Positions 26,537-34,606 of a stretch of 64,000 nucleotides of DNA are shown here, piece by piece. Numbering within the stretch: position 1 is the first letter of the stretch; every line of letters starts with the position of its first letter. The DNA lies in contig JAPPLM010000047.1 of the NCBI GenBank assembly GCA_028874195.1, positions 113,126 through 177,125 on the forward strand, given 5' to 3'. Under the pieces are notes generated by a model. That model saw only the letters and a list, made by a program, of their open reading frames with translations. It had not been told where the DNA came from and ran no database searches. Origin of the DNA: Chloroflexota bacterium. Its GTDB lineage: Bacteria; Chloroflexota; UBA11872; VXOZ01. The translations under genes were made by a program, and so were the position numbers.

Positions 26537-27613
26537 ATGGCAAAGACGTACCGCGCGGCGCTCGTCGGCTGCAGTCGGATGGGAGCGTTCATTGACAATG
26601 AGACGAGGCGGGATCGCTCGATCCCGTTGCCCTATTCCCATGCCGCAGGCTACGAGGCGTGCCCGCGTACCGATCTCGTGGCGGGCGCCGATTTGCGCCC
26701 CGATGTTTTGGAGCAGTTCGGCGCACGCTACAACGTGGGCTCCGATCACTGGTATACCAACCACCGCGACTTAATTGCCAACGAGCAGCCAGACATTCTC
26801 AGCATCGCCACACAGCCGGAGCCACGCTGCGAAATCATCCTGCATGCCATTGAGGCCGGCGTTCGTGCGCTTTATGTCGAGAAGCCGCTCTGCGCCTCTG
26901 TTGCCGAGGCAGAAGCCATCCGCGACGCCGTGCGCGCCAACAACGTGGCCTTAAATATGGGCACCAACCGCCGCTGGCATGACGGTTTCCTGGCGATGCG
27001 CGACAAGATACATTCCGGTGACTTTGGCGACTTGCGCACGCTCATCAACTTCCAGACGGGGAATTTCTTCAACACCTCCAGTCACTACTTCGATCTTCTG
27101 ATATATCTCAACCACGACAACCCGCCGCAATGGGTGCAGGGGCATGTTTTTCAGTTTGATGAACTCGTGATCGGCAACGAAGTGCTGGAAGATCCGGCGG
27201 GCACGGGGACCATCATGTTCGCAAACGGCGTGCTCGGCTATGCGCTGGAGAGTACAAGAAGAGCTGAGGTTGAGGCGGTATGCGGTAAAGGCATCATTTC
27301 GGCCTTGAATAACGGTACGGAGTTTCGTACGCGCATCCAAGAGCCAGGAACATTGGTGGACGGGCCAAATCTGGACAATCCGCCGACAAGCTCAACCCTG
27401 AATCTGGTCAACGACATCGTCCACGCCCTCGATACCGGTGAGCCCACTCGCGGCGGGGCGGAGGTGGCGTATTGGAACACCCAGATAATCTTTGGCTTGA
27501 TCGAGTCTCATCGGCGCGGCGGCGCGCGTGTCGAACTGCCGCTGACCGACCATGACCTTCGTTTCATCCGCCGCGACCACGTGGCGCGCCAGCCGAAGTA
27601 TGCACCGGGCTAG
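26537..27613 (+). CDS. Gfo/Idh/MocA-family oxidoreductase 5 (tandem copy 1)
   Basis: This 358-residue oxidoreductase begins MAKTYRAALVGCSRMGAFID at ATG 26537; an ATG at 26513 in the same frame adds eight unconserved residues. The Rossmann motif is LVGCSRMGAF. The signature LYVEKPLCASVAEAEAIRD near 115 has the catalytic Lys. SSHYFDLLIYLNHD near 185 holds the His position. The next gene encodes a very similar protein of identical length, by eye about three quarters identical, with closely matching DNA. The pair lies in the putative sugar-acid or cyclitol catabolic group. Confidence 0.87.
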   Translation: MAKTYRAALVGCSRMGAFIDNETRRDRSIPLPYSHAAGYEACPRTDLVAGADLRPDVLEQFGARYNVGSDHWYTNHRDLIANEQPDILSIATQPEPRCEIILHAIEAGVRALYVEKPLCASVAEAEAIRDAVRANNVALNMGTNRRWHDGFLAMRDKIHSGDFGDLRTLINFQTGNFFNTSSHYFDLLIYLNHDNPPQWVQGHVFQFDELVIGNEVLEDPAGTGTIMFANGVLGYALESTRRAEVEAVCGKGIISALNNGTEFRTRIQEPGTLVDGPNLDNPPTSSTLNLVNDIVHALDTGEPTRGGAEVAYWNTQIIFGLIESHRRGGARVELPLTDHDLRFIRRDHVARQPKYAPG

Positions 27614-27926
27614 AGCTGGACTGATTCAAGAGTCATTTCGAGCGAAAGCGAGAAATCTAGGGCCGACCATGGAAATGTGTGCCAAACTGTGCGCCCTGTT
27701 CGGCGATTGGGATGAAGACTCAAGGTGTCCCTTAGAGCACACTGCCCGCAGAGTCGAGCGCCACAATCGGCAGGTGTGGATCAAAGATGGGTTCCCGCTT
27801 TCGCGAGAACGACGAACTCTGAGTTTTCTGTATCCCTTGACAGTGGTGTCCAATGGCCTAGATTGCGGTGCAATTACATTCACAATCGCCGGCACTGCAC
27901 CATTGTATGTATGAGAGGTTTTTACT
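27614..27926. repeat. Intergenic region with CATTTCGAGC...GAAATCT and ATTCCCGC repeats
   Basis: The 313-base gap holds GTCATTTCGAGCGAAAGCGA ending in GAAATCTAGG at 27631-27661, and a TTCCCGCTTTCGCGAGAA element at 27787-27814. Both are followed, in the same order, by relatives after the second gene copy (29021-29051 and 29173-29204), so the duplication carried its downstream DNA. No gene was seen. Confidence 0.8.
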
Positions 27927-29003
27927 ATGGCTAAGACATATCGCGCCGCGCTTATCGGCTGCAGCCGCATGGGGGCTTTCATCGATAATGAACACCAAGA
28001 CTATCGCCCGATTCCGCTACCGTATTCCCATGCCGCCGGCTACGAGGCGTGTCCGCGAACCGATCTAGTGGCGGGCGCCGAACTCCGTCCGGAAGTGCTG
28101 GAAAAGTTTGGCGAACGCTACAACGTGGGTACCGACCACAGGTACACCGACTATCGCGACCTCATAGCCAACGAACAGCCGGACATTCTCAGCATCACCA
28201 CGCAGCCGGAGCAGCGCTGCGAGATCATACTGCATGCCATCGAGGCCGGTGTCCGTGCGCTCTATGTAGAGAAGCCTCTCTGTGCCTCGGTCGCGGAGGC
28301 GGAAGCCATTCGCGAGGCCGTGCGCGCCAACAACGTCGCCTTTAGTATGGGCACCAACCGCCGCTGGCACAATGGATTCACGGCTATGCACGCCAAGATT
28401 CACTCCGGAGATTTCGGCGAGTTGCGCACACTCATTAATTACTGTACCGGCTCATTCTTCAATGGGTTCAGTCACTCCATTGACCTCTTCATGTTCCTCA
28501 ATAACGACGTGACGCCGCAATGGGTACAGGCCTATGTCTTTCAGTTCGATGAACTCGTTGTAGGCAGCGAAGTACTGGAAGACCCGGCGGGCACAGGCAC
28601 CATAATGTATGCAAACGGGGTCTTCGGCTATGGGCTGGTTAGTCCCAGACGCGCCGAGGTCGAGGCGGTGTGCGACACCGGTATGATTGAGGCGTTGGAC
28701 AACGGCGTGGAATTTCGTACCCGCAGCAAGGAGATGGACGAGTCGGAGGATGGGCCAAATCTTGCATTCGAATCGAGGAGTTCGACCCTGATTCTCATTG
28801 AAGATCTCGTCCACGCGCTCGACACGGGCGAGCCCACCCGCGGCGGCGCGGAAGTAGCTTTTTGGAATACCCAAGTTATCTTCGGCATGATCGAGTCCCA
28901 CCGGCAGGGAGGCGCGCGTGTGGAGCTGCCCCTCACGAATCACGATTTGCGCTTCATCCGCCACGATCGCGCCGCTAGCCAACCGACGTACACGCCTCGT
29001 TAG
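27927..29003 (+). CDS. Gfo/Idh/MocA-family oxidoreductase 6 (tandem copy 2)
   Basis: This is a paralogue of the preceding gene, also exactly 358 residues and aligning without visible gaps (MAKTYRAALIGCSRMGAFID; LYVEKPLCASVAEAEAIRE). Differences cluster in the substrate domain: the segment after NGFSHSIDLFMFL differs from SHYFDLLIYL, with the His of the catalytic motif retained. Residues 240-290 also diverge. The changes suggest a shift in specificity rather than decay. ATG 27927 follows GAGAGG at about ten bases. It was probably created by a tandem duplication of roughly 1.39 kb. Confidence 0.87.
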   Translation: MAKTYRAALIGCSRMGAFIDNEHQDYRPIPLPYSHAAGYEACPRTDLVAGAELRPEVLEKFGERYNVGTDHRYTDYRDLIANEQPDILSITTQPEQRCEIILHAIEAGVRALYVEKPLCASVAEAEAIREAVRANNVAFSMGTNRRWHNGFTAMHAKIHSGDFGELRTLINYCTGSFFNGFSHSIDLFMFLNNDVTPQWVQAYVFQFDELVVGSEVLEDPAGTGTIMYANGVFGYGLVSPRRAEVEAVCDTGMIEALDNGVEFRTRSKEMDESEDGPNLAFESRSSTLILIEDLVHALDTGEPTRGGAEVAFWNTQVIFGMIESHRQGGARVELPLTNHDLRFIRHDRAASQPTYTPR

Positions 29004-29020
29004 GGCATTGCTCAAGACCT

Positions 29021-29204
29021 GTCATTTCGATCGAGAGCGAGGAATCTAGGGGGGCTAAACGGGAATCACGCTACTCTATTTTCAATGCTACATAATGCAA
29101 AAGCGCTCGATTGGCTATTCTATACAATTTACCACCGGATTTACATACTCTAGACCTAGCCAGCAACTAATGAAGATAGATTCCCGCTTTCGCGGGAATG
29201 ACGG
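29021..29204. repeat. CATTTCGATC...GGAATCT repeat and ATTCCCGC repeat after copy 2
   Basis: GTCATTTCGATCGAGAGCGA ending in GGAATCTAGG lies at 29021-29051, and the ATTCCCGCTTTCGCGGGAAT element lies at 29173-29204. They mirror the order seen after copy 1 and mark the end of the duplicated unit. Confidence 0.8.
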
Positions 29205-29297
29205 AAAGACAACGCTTTTGGTCATTCTATCCTTGTCGATCCCTGACTGTAGCTAAATGTATTGATTGGTAGCTGAAGCCGAAAGGGCTGGTGTGAA

Positions 29298-30275
29298 ATG
29301 GCTGACATGATGTGGCGGGTTGGCAAGCATGAGGGTTTGGGTAACATCGTGATGGAGCAGGTGCCCATTCCCGATCTCGGCCCTAATGAAGTGCTCGTGC
29401 GCGTCCATAGGAGCCTTATCAGCCGCGGCTCGGAGTTGTGGAGACGCTATGTCATGCCCGGTCCGGTGGACCCCCGTAGTATGGGTTATTCGACAGCGGG
29501 TGTCGTAGAGAAAGTGGGCAGTGAGGTGACCAGGTTTGCGCCGGGGGACCGCGTTTCCTGCACGGCGCCTCACGCGGAGTATGCGATTGGCGACGCGAGT
29601 GCCGCCGCAAAGCGGCGGGTGGTACATCTTCCGGACGACGTGCCTTTTGTTGACGGGACGTTTCAACCCCTTATCACCAGCTCCATTGGCTGGACTGCCA
29701 CCGCCGGTATTCAGCCGCAACACACCGTGACAATCCTGGGCCTAGGCCTGGTCGGCAACCTCGTCATGCAGGCCGCGACCCGCTTTTTGCCCGCGCTGCT
29801 CTGCGGCATCGACATGCTGCCGATTCGCCGCAGACTGGCGGAAGAGCGGAACATGGGAACCATCATCGACGGCGCCGCGCGCGATCCGGTGGAGTCAGTT
29901 CTGGAACTCACGGACGGCAAGGGCGCGGACATCGTCATCGATTGCGTGGGCGGACGCGCGGGCGTCAAGTCGTTTGCACAGGCCCAGGACATGATGGGCG
30001 CCGGCGGTCTGCTGCAGATCATCGGCCTCTACCACGACGGCCCGTTGCCTTTGGATGCCACCAAGATGCAGCGAAAGCGCCTGATTGGCGGCTACTTGAT
30101 GGAAACTGATGTGGACGCCAATGCACGCGCAGCGATGGAAGCGCTCTCCAGCGGCCTCGTGCAGGCAGCGCCGCTCGTTACCCATCACTTTTCGGGCAAT
30201 CAGGCGAAAGAAGCATTTGACCTGCTCTACGAGCACCCGGAAGACGCAATGGGCGTAATAATGGAGTGGGCGTAG
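29298..30275 (+). CDS. Zinc-binding-type medium-chain dehydrogenase (tandem copy 1)
   Basis: This 325-residue MDR-family protein starts MADMMWRVGKHEGLGNIVME. The GroES-like N-terminal half holds SRGSELWRRY and APGDRVSCTAPHAEY. The nucleotide-binding half has VTILGLGLVGNLVMQAATRF near 145 (GLGLVG) and IDCVGG near 218. The usual Cys-His-Glu zinc ligands of alcohol dehydrogenases are not all evident, so it may be a zinc-independent MDR enzyme. It follows the oxidoreductase pair on the same strand. The next gene is a near copy of identical length. The likely role is dehydrogenation of a polyol or sugar derivative. Confidence 0.85.
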   Translation: MADMMWRVGKHEGLGNIVMEQVPIPDLGPNEVLVRVHRSLISRGSELWRRYVMPGPVDPRSMGYSTAGVVEKVGSEVTRFAPGDRVSCTAPHAEYAIGDASAAAKRRVVHLPDDVPFVDGTFQPLITSSIGWTATAGIQPQHTVTILGLGLVGNLVMQAATRFLPALLCGIDMLPIRRRLAEERNMGTIIDGAARDPVESVLELTDGKGADIVIDCVGGRAGVKSFAQAQDMMGAGGLLQIIGLYHDGPLPLDATKMQRKRLIGGYLMETDVDANARAAMEALSSGLVQAAPLVTHHFSGNQAKEAFDLLYEHPEDAMGVIMEWA

Positions 30276-30682
30276 CTGACAGCGGCCCTCTTGCCACGCC
30301 TCTGGTGGCGCAGACTAGCAACCTGCGAACCGAGATCTGCCATTGCTCCGGTAGCGCAGGTTTGCAACCTGCGAATTAAGCCCTGCCACCGCCCCCGGTT
30401 GCGCAGACATGCAACCTGCGGAGAAGCACCCTCACCCCCGTATCAAGTACGGGGCAGGCTCTAACTCATACCCTTGAGGTGCCTTTGCGCAACCCAATCC
30501 CCATAATGGGGGAAGGCCGGGAATTGGATGAAAAGGATTGCCAAAATGCTAGCTAGTAGTGTAAGCGCTCCCCTGGATTTGCGGGAATGACCGCCATGAC
30601 CATTTACAATCCTAGTTCCAATTCCGCAGAGCGAGAATTAGCAGTCGAATTGTGCTTCACGTAACTAAAGGATGTGATAGCG
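30276..30682. repeat. 407-base repeat-rich spacer between the MDR copies
   Basis: Three degenerate GCAGGTTTGCAACCTGCG elements lie near 30301-30328, 30346-30373 and 30394-30420. A CACCCTCACCC/GAGGTGCCTTTGCGCAACCC/GGGGGAAGGCCGGGAAT block spans about 30429-30530. The segment GCTAGCTAGTAGTGTAAGCG at about 30548-30567 ends in CTCCCCTGGATT. All recur in the same order after the second MDR gene. No gene was seen. Confidence 0.85.
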
Positions 30683-31660
30683 ATGTCTGACATGATGTGG
30701 CGGGTTGCCAAACATGAAGGTCTGGGCAATATCGTGATGGAGCAGGTGCCCATACCCGAACTCGGTCCCAATGAGGCGCTCGTGCGCGTCCATGCGAGCC
30801 TCATCAGCCGCGGCTCGGAACTTTGGAAGCGCTACATCGACCCCGGGCCGATTGATCCTGGCAGGATGGGGTATTCTACCGCGGGGGTAATAGAGAAAGT
30901 GGGCAGCGAAGTAACCTGGTTTGCGCCCGGGGACCGCGTCTCCTGCGCCGCACCTCACGCCGAATATGCAATTTGGGACGCTGGGGCTGCCGTCAGCCGG
31001 CGCTTGGCGAAGCTGCCGGACGACGTGCCGTTAGTTGACGGTACCTTTCAACCCCTCGTCTCGAGTTCCCTTGGCTGGACTGCCGCCGCCGGCATTCAGC
31101 CTCAGCACACGGTGGTGATTCTGGGGCTTGGCTTGGTAGGCAATCTTGTCATGCAGGCCGCGACCCGCTTCATGCCCGCGCAACTGTGCGGCGTGGACAT
31201 GTTGCCCATTCGTTGCGGCCTCATGGAACAACTGAAAATAGGTACGGTGATTGACGGCGCCGCCCGCGATCCGGTCGAGTCCGTGCTGGAACTCACGGAC
31301 GGGAAGGGAGCGGACATCGTCATCGATTGCGTGGGTGGGCGTGCCGGTGTGAAGTCTTTTGAGCAGGCGCAAGACATGCTAGTTGCCGGCGGCTTGCTAC
31401 AGATAATCGGCCTGTACCACGACGTCCCGCTGCTGCTGGATGCCGGCAAGATTCAGGGCAGGCGCCTGCTTGGCGGCCATTTGCCGGATACCGACCTGAA
31501 CGCCGCGGCCCGTGCCACGATGGAGGCTCTTTCCAGCGGTCTAATTCGGGTCGCACCGCTTATTACCCATCAATTCCCGGGCAATCAGGCGAAAGAAGCA
31601 TTTGACCTGCTCTACGAGCACCCGGAAGACGCCATGGGCGTAATTCTGGAGTGGACGTAG
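30683..31660 (+). CDS. Zinc-binding-type medium-chain dehydrogenase (tandem copy 2)
   Basis: This is a paralogue of the preceding gene with identical length (325 residues) and near-identical motifs: SRGSELWKRY, APGDRVSCAAPHAEY, VVILGLGLVGNLVMQAATRF, IDCVGGRAGVKSFEQAQDM and the same C-terminus EHPEDAMGVILEW. ATG 30683 aligns with the start of copy 1; an in-frame GTG at 30674 would add three residues. Differences cluster around residues 170-185 and 255-275, near the nucleotide and substrate sites. It probably arose by a tandem duplication of about 1.38 kb that included the spacer. Confidence 0.86.
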   Translation: MSDMMWRVAKHEGLGNIVMEQVPIPELGPNEALVRVHASLISRGSELWKRYIDPGPIDPGRMGYSTAGVIEKVGSEVTWFAPGDRVSCAAPHAEYAIWDAGAAVSRRLAKLPDDVPLVDGTFQPLVSSSLGWTAAAGIQPQHTVVILGLGLVGNLVMQAATRFMPAQLCGVDMLPIRCGLMEQLKIGTVIDGAARDPVESVLELTDGKGADIVIDCVGGRAGVKSFEQAQDMLVAGGLLQIIGLYHDVPLLLDAGKIQGRRLLGGHLPDTDLNAAARATMEALSSGLIRVAPLITHQFPGNQAKEAFDLLYEHPEDAMGVILEWT

Positions 31661-32014
31661 CCGGCACGAGACCAGTTGCGCATCGGCTCCGGTAGCGCAG
31701 GTTTGCAACCTACGAATCAAGCCTTGCGGCCGCCTTCGGTGGCGCAGATTTGCAACTCGCGGAGAATCACCCTCACCCTAACCCTTTCCCTTGAGGTGCC
31801 TTTGCGCAACCCATTCCCCATGATGGGGGAAGGCCGGGAATCGGATAAACAGGAGTGACAATCTGCTAGCTAGTAGTGTAAGCACTCCCCTGGATTCCTC
31901 GGTTTCCCAACCGCGCTTTCGCCGGAATGACGAAGGTATGCAGGGGTCTCCTCGAAGGAGAGGGGATTCCAGGCCTCTGCCATGACGTACTCGCAAGTAT
32001 CGGGAGCGGATCGC
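31661..32014. repeat. 354-base repeat-rich spacer after MDR copy 2
   Basis: The spacer repeats the arrangement of 30276-30682: GCAGGTTTGCAACCTACG at 31687-31713, a degenerate copy at 31733-31762, the CACCCTCACCC/GAGGTGCCTTTGCGCAACCC block at about 31767-31850, GCTAGCTAGTAGTGTAAGCA at 31864-31883, and an interrupted ATTCC...GGAAT element at 31889-31935. No gene was seen. Confidence 0.85.
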
Positions 32015-33205
32015 TCATTCACTTGCGAGCGCCCGCGCGCCCGGCATTGCATTCTCGATGCGCTCCGCCGCTGCCATGAGGTTTTCCAGCGAATTGGCAA
32101 AGGAGAAGCGTACGTAGCCCTCGCCGGCGGCGCCAAACCCCGTGCCGGAGAGGGAAGCCACCCCGGCTTCCTCCAGCCAATACTGTTCCAGACGCGCCGA
32201 GCCAACCCCCAGTTCCTTCACGTTGCAGAACGCGTAAAATGCCCCTTCCGGCACCAAACATGAGAGACCGTCAATCGCGTTTAGCGCGCAGATAAAGGCA
32301 TCGCGGCGGCGGCGAAACTCCGCCACCATTGCATCTACCGAATCCTGCGGGCCCGTAAGCGCCTCGATGCCGGCCATCTGCGTAAAGCTCGCCGTGCAGG
32401 AGGTGGCGTTGTTGAGGATCAGCCCGATCTTCTCGGCGAGTGGCTCCGGCATCACGCCATAGCCCAGGCGCCAGCCCGTCATCGCATAGGTCTTCGAGTG
32501 ACCGTCCAGCAGGATTGTCTGTTCCTGCATGCCGGGATGCTCCAGAATGGAAGCGTGGCTGCCTTCGTATACAATGCGGCTGTAAATCTCATCGCTCAGT
32601 ACCCAGATGGGCTTGCCCCGCACCATGTCAGCGATTTCGCCCAATTCCTCCGCGGTGAACACACCACCGGTGGGATTGTGGGGAGCGTTCAAGATTATGA
32701 GCCGGGTCTTGTCAGTAATGCTGTCACGCAACTCGTCCAAGTCCCAGCGGAATTGGCGCTCCTCGTAGAGGGTCAACGGCACCCTGGTGGCGCCGGCGAA
32801 GCGCAGCATCGAATCATACGTTGGGAAACCGGGGTCGGGATAGATTGCCTCATCGCCAGGATTTACCGTCGCCAAGATACTGGCAAAGACAATGGGTTTC
32901 GCACCAGGTGTAACCACTACACTTTCGGGCGAGGTCTCGACACCCCACCCGTGCTGCACGTATGCAGCAATCACCTCCCGGAATGGCATCAGGCCGGGCG
33001 TGGGACCGTAACCCGTATGTCCGTCCCGCAGCGCCTGCACGCCGGCCTCGACGATGTTCTCCGGAGTCGGAAAATCCGGCTCGCCGATCTCCAAATGGAC
33101 GATGTCTTTCCCAGCCCGTTCCAATTGCCGGGCGCGTGCCAAGACGGCAAAGGCCGATTCGCCTTTCAAGAGGTCGGTTCGCGCGGCAATGTTGGGAACA
33201 GCCAT
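32015..33205 (-). CDS. Class I/II aminotransferase (aspartate aminotransferase-like)
   Basis: This PLP-dependent aminotransferase has 396 residues, the normal length for fold type I. The PLP Lys is in LLDGHSKTYAMTGWRLGYG near 243. NAPHNPTGGVF near 175 holds the PLP-binding Asn, VLSDEIYSRIVYEG near 205 the Asp and Tyr, and VRFSFANS near 375 the substrate-binding Arg. The profile fits subgroup I-gamma aspartate or aromatic/LL-diaminopimelate aminotransferases. ATG 33205 follows AAAGGAGTGGG. It stands alone on the minus strand, divergent from the metallo-beta-lactamase gene. Confidence 0.92.
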   Translation of the reverse strand: MAVPNIAARTDLLKGESAFAVLARARQLERAGKDIVHLEIGEPDFPTPENIVEAGVQALRDGHTGYGPTPGLMPFREVIAAYVQHGWGVETSPESVVVTPGAKPIVFASILATVNPGDEAIYPDPGFPTYDSMLRFAGATRVPLTLYEERQFRWDLDELRDSITDKTRLIILNAPHNPTGGVFTAEELGEIADMVRGKPIWVLSDEIYSRIVYEGSHASILEHPGMQEQTILLDGHSKTYAMTGWRLGYGVMPEPLAEKIGLILNNATSCTASFTQMAGIEALTGPQDSVDAMVAEFRRRRDAFICALNAIDGLSCLVPEGAFYAFCNVKELGVGSARLEQYWLEEAGVASLSGTGFGAAGEGYVRFSFANSLENLMAAAERIENAMPGARALASE

Positions 33206-33325
33206 CTACCCACTCCTTTCCCCGATGATAAGCCTAGATCAATTGTACTGTTTCCCCTAGTCCCCGCCAACACTATGCTACACTCGTCATACAATTGGCA
33301 CTCTTCTGTGGGCTGGAGGGAAGCC

Positions 33326-34294
33326 ATGGCACTCTCGCCAATGCCTCATGATCCGCGGTTATACCGCATTACGGCCATCTGGAATTGGGACAGCATCGTT
33401 GAACTCTTCTTCATCGATGGCCCCACGCGGGCGCTGATTGACACCGGCGCATCATACACGCCGCGGCAGTACGTCGAACCAGCGCTGCGGTGGCTCGGCC
33501 TTGAGCTCGCTGATATCGACGTCATCCTCAACACCCATGGGCACCAGGACCACATGGGCGGCAACCACGCGCTGCTGAATCAGGTTGATGCACAGGTTTA
33601 CATGCACCGCGAAGATGCCTACTTGGTTGAAGACCTCGAGGCGCACATGGACTTCATCTGGCATGCGGACAGGCATGTTCTCGGCCAAGACCTGTCTGCC
33701 CGTCGCGCGCAATTCCTGCATACTGTCACCGGCCCATCGGCAGTACACCGCAAACTAGATGACAACGAAATCGTGGACCTCGGCGATGACATTCAACTTC
33801 GTGTCGTGCACCTGCCCGGTCACTCGCCCGGGAGCATTGCCTATCATTGGGAAGACAAGGGAATCGCCTTCGTGGGTGACGCCGTGCAGGGGTACGGCAG
33901 CAAGCCTGGCACATTTCCCCTTTACTACACGGCGCGTGGCTACGAGCAATCCATGCAGCGGCTGGCCTCACTCCAAATCGAGACTCTGGTGCTCGCCCAC
34001 CGGTACCTCTGGACCCAGGATGCGCGGGATGCACTCCGAAGCGGCAAGGCTGCGGAGCAGACCGTGCAGGATAGCATCGCTGTAACACAGATGATTCACC
34101 AAGCGGTACAAGAGGCACTTAGGGCGCATGCCGGCGCCGGTTTTCTGCCGGTTGCGCTCGCCGCCACGCAGGCCCTGGCGGCCGAGATGCCCTTCACCAT
34201 CGAGCCGCGCACGGGACTGCCCACTGGTTTACCTGCCACCCTCTATAGCCATTACACGGAACTAACGGGCGGGAGCAAAAGCCCTGTAACATAG
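33326..34294 (+). CDS. Metallo-beta-lactamase-fold hydrolase
   Basis: This 322-residue MBL-fold protein has the dinuclear metal motif NTHGHQDHMGGNH near 70 (HxHxDH), LPGHSPGSIAYHW near 170 and FVGDAVQG near 190, with a later His in LVLAHRYLW. ATG 33326 follows GGAGGG at five bases. The open frame extends far upstream, but that part is antisense to the aminotransferase gene and is not conserved in type. Likely substrates are thioesters, lactones or phosphodiesters (glyoxalase II-like); none is indicated by context. Confidence 0.88.
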   Translation: MALSPMPHDPRLYRITAIWNWDSIVELFFIDGPTRALIDTGASYTPRQYVEPALRWLGLELADIDVILNTHGHQDHMGGNHALLNQVDAQVYMHREDAYLVEDLEAHMDFIWHADRHVLGQDLSARRAQFLHTVTGPSAVHRKLDDNEIVDLGDDIQLRVVHLPGHSPGSIAYHWEDKGIAFVGDAVQGYGSKPGTFPLYYTARGYEQSMQRLASLQIETLVLAHRYLWTQDARDALRSGKAAEQTVQDSIAVTQMIHQAVQEALRAHAGAGFLPVALAATQALAAEMPFTIEPRTGLPTGLPATLYSHYTELTGGSKSPVT

Positions 34295-34417
34295 CTCCGG
34301 TGGCACGTGACCGGCTTCTTCCCAAAGTCGAAATGTGGTTCGACAGACTTCCGCCATGACCTGACCAATTGACGTGCTCTGACAGCAACGGGATTACCCG
34401 CGTAGAATTATCGCCGG

Positions 34418-34446
34418 TTGCCCGACCCCTAGCCGCATGTTAGAAT
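34418..34446 (+). promoter_or_regulatory. Promoter of tRNA-Leu
   Basis: TTGCCC at 34418-34423 and TAGAAT at 34441-34446 are separated by exactly 17 bases. The tRNA begins 19 bases after the -10. Confidence 0.6.
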
Positions 34447-34465
34447 CGCGCTGGGGATAGACAAT

Positions 34466-34550
34466 GCCGAAGTGGCGGAATTGGAAGACGCGCTACGTTC
34501 AGGGCGTAGTGGGCCTTGCGCTCGTGAGGGTTCGAATCCCTCCTTCGGCA
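34466..34550 (+). tRNA. tRNA-Leu (anticodon CAG)
   Basis: This 85-base class II tRNA has acceptor arms GCCGAAG and CTTCGGC. The anticodon stem-loop is CTACG-TTCAGGG-CGTAG, giving anticodon CAG. A long variable arm (TGGGCCTTGCGCTCG region) follows, then the T arm GAGGG-TTCGAAT-CCCTC. The discriminator is A and the encoded tail reads CCT, so the terminal CCA is at least partly added after transcription. The recombinase-domain/GreA gene begins 57 bases downstream. Confidence 0.96.
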
Positions 34551-34606
34551 CCTTATGGAGATGGTAGCTCTGGCAACCATCCAACATTCAGACGTTGGGA
34601 GAGAGA

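Noticed and set aside
30276..30682. CRISPR array suspected from repeated short elements
   Set aside because: The units differ in sequence and spacing, have no uniform spacers, and recur singly elsewhere as REP-like elements.
32498..33325. Open frame continuing about 830 bases upstream of the metallo-beta-lactamase gene
   Set aside because: It is antisense to the aminotransferase coding region and has no family features. ATG 33326 has an ideal GGAGGG ribosome site and gives a normal protein.
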